Shown here: positions 4,464-5,902 of the stretch, one piece after another | Numbering within the stretch: the stretch's first letter is position 1 | How the letters are laid out: each line of letters begins with the position of its first letter | Assembly (NCBI GenBank): GCA_022360735.1 | Contig: JAKSCF010000130.1 | Coordinates: 1-5,902, forward strand | Length of the DNA: 5,902 bases | Direction: 5' to 3' | Source: Clostridia bacterium | GTDB lineage: Bacteria > Bacillota_A > Clostridia > Peptostreptococcales > JAAYPU01 | Notes under the pieces: model-generated | What the model saw: only the letters and a program-made list of their open reading frames with translations | Told to the model about the DNA's origin: nothing | The model's database searches: none | Position numbers and translations under genes: made by a program

Positions 4464-5795
4464 TTACTCACTGGACATTTGCATAAATTCTGTGAGTGCT
4501 TCCTCAAATTTTTCTAAAGTGATTTTTATATCTTCTTCAGTATGAACTGCACTGGTACAGAAGCGGAATGCTGTCATGATGCCTTTTTCTTTTAGTATGC
4601 CTAATAAAGCAAATACTTTCATCAGATCTGAATTTTCAATACCATCTTTATGGTTGATTATTTTATCTTTTTCCGAGAATAGAATATTCCATGCTCCAGG
4701 ATACCCTTGAACTCTTAATGTTTTACAACCTACTTTATCAGCTATTTCCAACATACCATCTCTTAACATATTTCCAAGCCGTTCAATATGTTTAAAGACT
4801 GCACCATCATTTTTTTCTAATTCTTCTAAAGTAGCGATTAATGCCGCAACTGAAACCGGATGTCCATTGTAGGTTCCGACTCCTAGTACATCTGTTTTTG
4901 TAATAACGTCCATTATTTCTTTTTTACCACAGAATACAGATATAGGCATTCCGCCGCCTATTGCTTTTGCATAAGTGGTTAAATCAGGCGTAATGCCAAA
5001 ATACCCTTGTGCCCCTTGTAACCCCATTCTAAATCCTGTTACTACTTCATCAAAAATGAGGACAACCTTATATTTTGTACATAATTCTCTAACGCCTTCA
5101 AGACAACCGGGCTCAGGCATACAACCATTGACATTCGTCATAACCGGCTCCATAATGACAGCTGCAATATTATCTGCATCTTTTTTAAATAAATTTTCCA
5201 ATGCATCTAAATCATTCCACTCAATGATATAGCAATCTTCCAAAGCATTGGCTGCACGTCCGTCTGTGCTGCACATTATGGAATAAACATCTTCATAATT
5301 GACATCATTTTTCGCAACTGGGTTTTCAGCATCCTTAGCAACGCCGCCTATAATAAAATCTGCTCCGCCATTATACTGACCATTAAATTTTACAAACATG
5401 TTTTTTCCGGTATAAGCTCTTGCAACACGTAAGTTATTCATGTTGGCTTCCGTACCGGAACTTGTAAATCTAACGAGTTCAGCACTAGGTATTAATTTTT
5501 GAATTTTTTCAGCTGCTTCAAATTGAATCGTTGTCATTTCATTGGTATGATATTTTTTCACCTCTTCTATGACTGCATTTTGTACATGTTCATTTTGTCT
5601 TCCAAGAATAGCCGGTCCATATGATAAACCAAAATCAATATATTCATTATCATCAAAATCATATATTCTCGCACCCTTTACGCTTTTAACATATATAGGC
5701 TGTTGTCCTTCTTCTTTTTTAAAGTTTGACATAAAAGCACCGGGTATACTTTTACAGGCTCTCGCATAAAGCTCTTCATTTTTTTTGTGGTTCAT
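4464..5795 (-). CDS. Class III aminotransferase, glutamate-1-semialdehyde-aminomutase-like
   Basis: This 443-aa PLP-dependent fold-type I enzyme shows the class III pattern: ELYARACKSIPGA at the N-terminus, DFDDNEYIDFGLSYGPAILG (46-65), the phosphate-binding SSGTEAN (112-118), IFDEVVTGFR (247-256) with Asp249 for the pyridine nitrogen, the Schiff-base lysine in TTYAKAIGGG (Lys277) and GTYNGHP (307-313). Its overall build is closest to HemL (glutamate-1-semialdehyde 2,1-aminomutase, about 430 aa). The motif wording is divergent and no heme-biosynthesis gene is nearby, so a HemL-like aminotransferase or aminomutase acting on another amino acid or ketone is more likely. The start at MNHKK is 8 nt from a GAGGAGG site; the ATGs at 5801 and 5825 fit worse. 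It precedes the phosphotriesterase-like gene and is probably cotranscribed with it. The promoter must lie beyond the window edge. Confidence 0.9.
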   Translation of the reverse strand: MNHKKNEELYARACKSIPGAFMSNFKKEEGQQPIYVKSVKGARIYDFDDNEYIDFGLSYGPAILGRQNEHVQNAVIEEVKKYHTNEMTTIQFEAAEKIQKLIPSAELVRFTSSGTEANMNNLRVARAYTGKNMFVKFNGQYNGGADFIIGGVAKDAENPVAKNDVNYEDVYSIMCSTDGRAANALEDCYIIEWNDLDALENLFKKDADNIAAVIMEPVMTNVNGCMPEPGCLEGVRELCTKYKVVLIFDEVVTGFRMGLQGAQGYFGITPDLTTYAKAIGGGMPISVFCGKKEIMDVITKTDVLGVGTYNGHPVSVAALIATLEELEKNDGAVFKHIERLGNMLRDGMLEIADKVGCKTLRVQGYPGAWNILFSEKDKIINHKDGIENSDLMKVFALLGILKEKGIMTAFRFCTSAVHTEEDIKITLEKFEEALTEFMQMSSE

Positions 5796-5803
5796 AAACA
5801 TTT

Positions 5804-5810
5804 CCTCCTC
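5804..5810 (-). promoter_or_regulatory. RBS that fixes the aminotransferase start at 5795
   Basis: GAGGAGG on the minus strand lies 8 nt before the ATG at 5795 but only 2 nt before the in-frame ATG at 5801. It would be inside the gene if the ATG at 5825 were used. The first of these spacings is the normal one. Confidence 0.75.
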
Positions 5811-5821
5811 TTTTAGTAAAT

Positions 5822-5872
5822 TCAACGTTCAAAAACTTTCATGAGCATCCATTCTCTGCTTAAAAGTTCCAT
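5822..5872 (-). CDS. 16-codon micro-ORF before the aminotransferase, possible gene remnant or leader
   Basis: An ATG at 5872 is preceded by GAGGAG with a 6-nt spacer and encodes MELLSREWMLMKVFER, ending in TGA at 5822-5824. The stop is 11 nt upstream of the aminotransferase RBS, so translation could be coupled. The wording resembles the N-terminus of uroporphyrinogen-decarboxylase/methyltransferase-family proteins, which often begin with a short run like SRERMLxAF. That suggests the 5' stub of a deleted gene, in keeping with the decayed E1 alpha gene at the other end of the cluster. A functional leader peptide is the alternative. Such a short match is weak evidence. Confidence 0.35.
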   Translation of the reverse strand: MELLSREWMLMKVFER

Positions 5873-5902
5873 TAATCACTCCTCTTTTTTAATTTTATTT
5901 AA

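Noticed and set aside
4975..5232. 85-codon plus-strand ORF
   Set aside because: It is antisense to the aminotransferase core including its conserved PLP motifs and is not an independent gene.
5569..5769. 66-codon plus-strand ORF
   Set aside because: It is antisense to the conserved N-terminal part of the aminotransferase and has no RBS.
4464..5795. Calling the aminotransferase hemL for tetrapyrrole synthesis
   Set aside because: The fold and length fit, but the motif wording is divergent and no other heme gene is nearby. The neighbour is a phosphotriesterase-family hydrolase instead.

Overview
The window is AT-rich and carries strong AGGAGG-type ribosome binding sites and short intergenic gaps. 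Its gene families (stalk-like secreted protein, YhbS-type GNAT, YbaK/EbsC deacylase, acetoin/pyruvate-dehydrogenase-type E1 alpha) suit a low-GC Gram-positive anaerobe, most likely a member of the Clostridia. No rRNA, tRNA, CRISPR array or transposase gene is present, so the assignment rests on composition and gene style only.

Left part (1-2159, plus strand). A gene-poor AT-rich stretch carries a probable promoter with a 9-bp palindrome, then a 283-aa exported protein (signal or lipoprotein leader, coiled coil, stalk-like middle, small C-terminal domain). This gene is bracketed by two inverted copies of a 16-bp sequence, GGGACGGTTCTTTTTG, at 103-118 and 1249-1264. A 295-bp leader region follows, with good promoters, a 13-codon leader ORF and overlapping RNA hairpins. 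It leads into a 199-aa GNAT acetyltransferase and looks like a translation-coupled attenuator.

Middle (2160-2830). A modest hairpin separates the convergent acetyltransferase and a free-standing YbaK/EbsC-type aminoacyl-tRNA deacylase, which has its own promoter on the minus strand.

Right part (2830-5902, minus strand). In transcription order this holds a 16-codon micro-ORF, a glutamate-1-semialdehyde-aminomutase-like class III aminotransferase, a strong intercistronic hairpin, a phosphotriesterase-family metal hydrolase with all six metal ligands, and a decayed E1 alpha gene. The E1 alpha remnant lacks its 5' part, carries a frameshift, and has lost two internal blocks of about 30 codons in frame, including the thiamine-diphosphate GDG motif. 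The aminotransferase and the hydrolase look intact and probably form one catabolic or modification unit. The E1 alpha remnant, and perhaps the micro-ORF, suggest the cluster was once larger and is shrinking by deletion. The substrate of the cluster cannot be read from the sequence.
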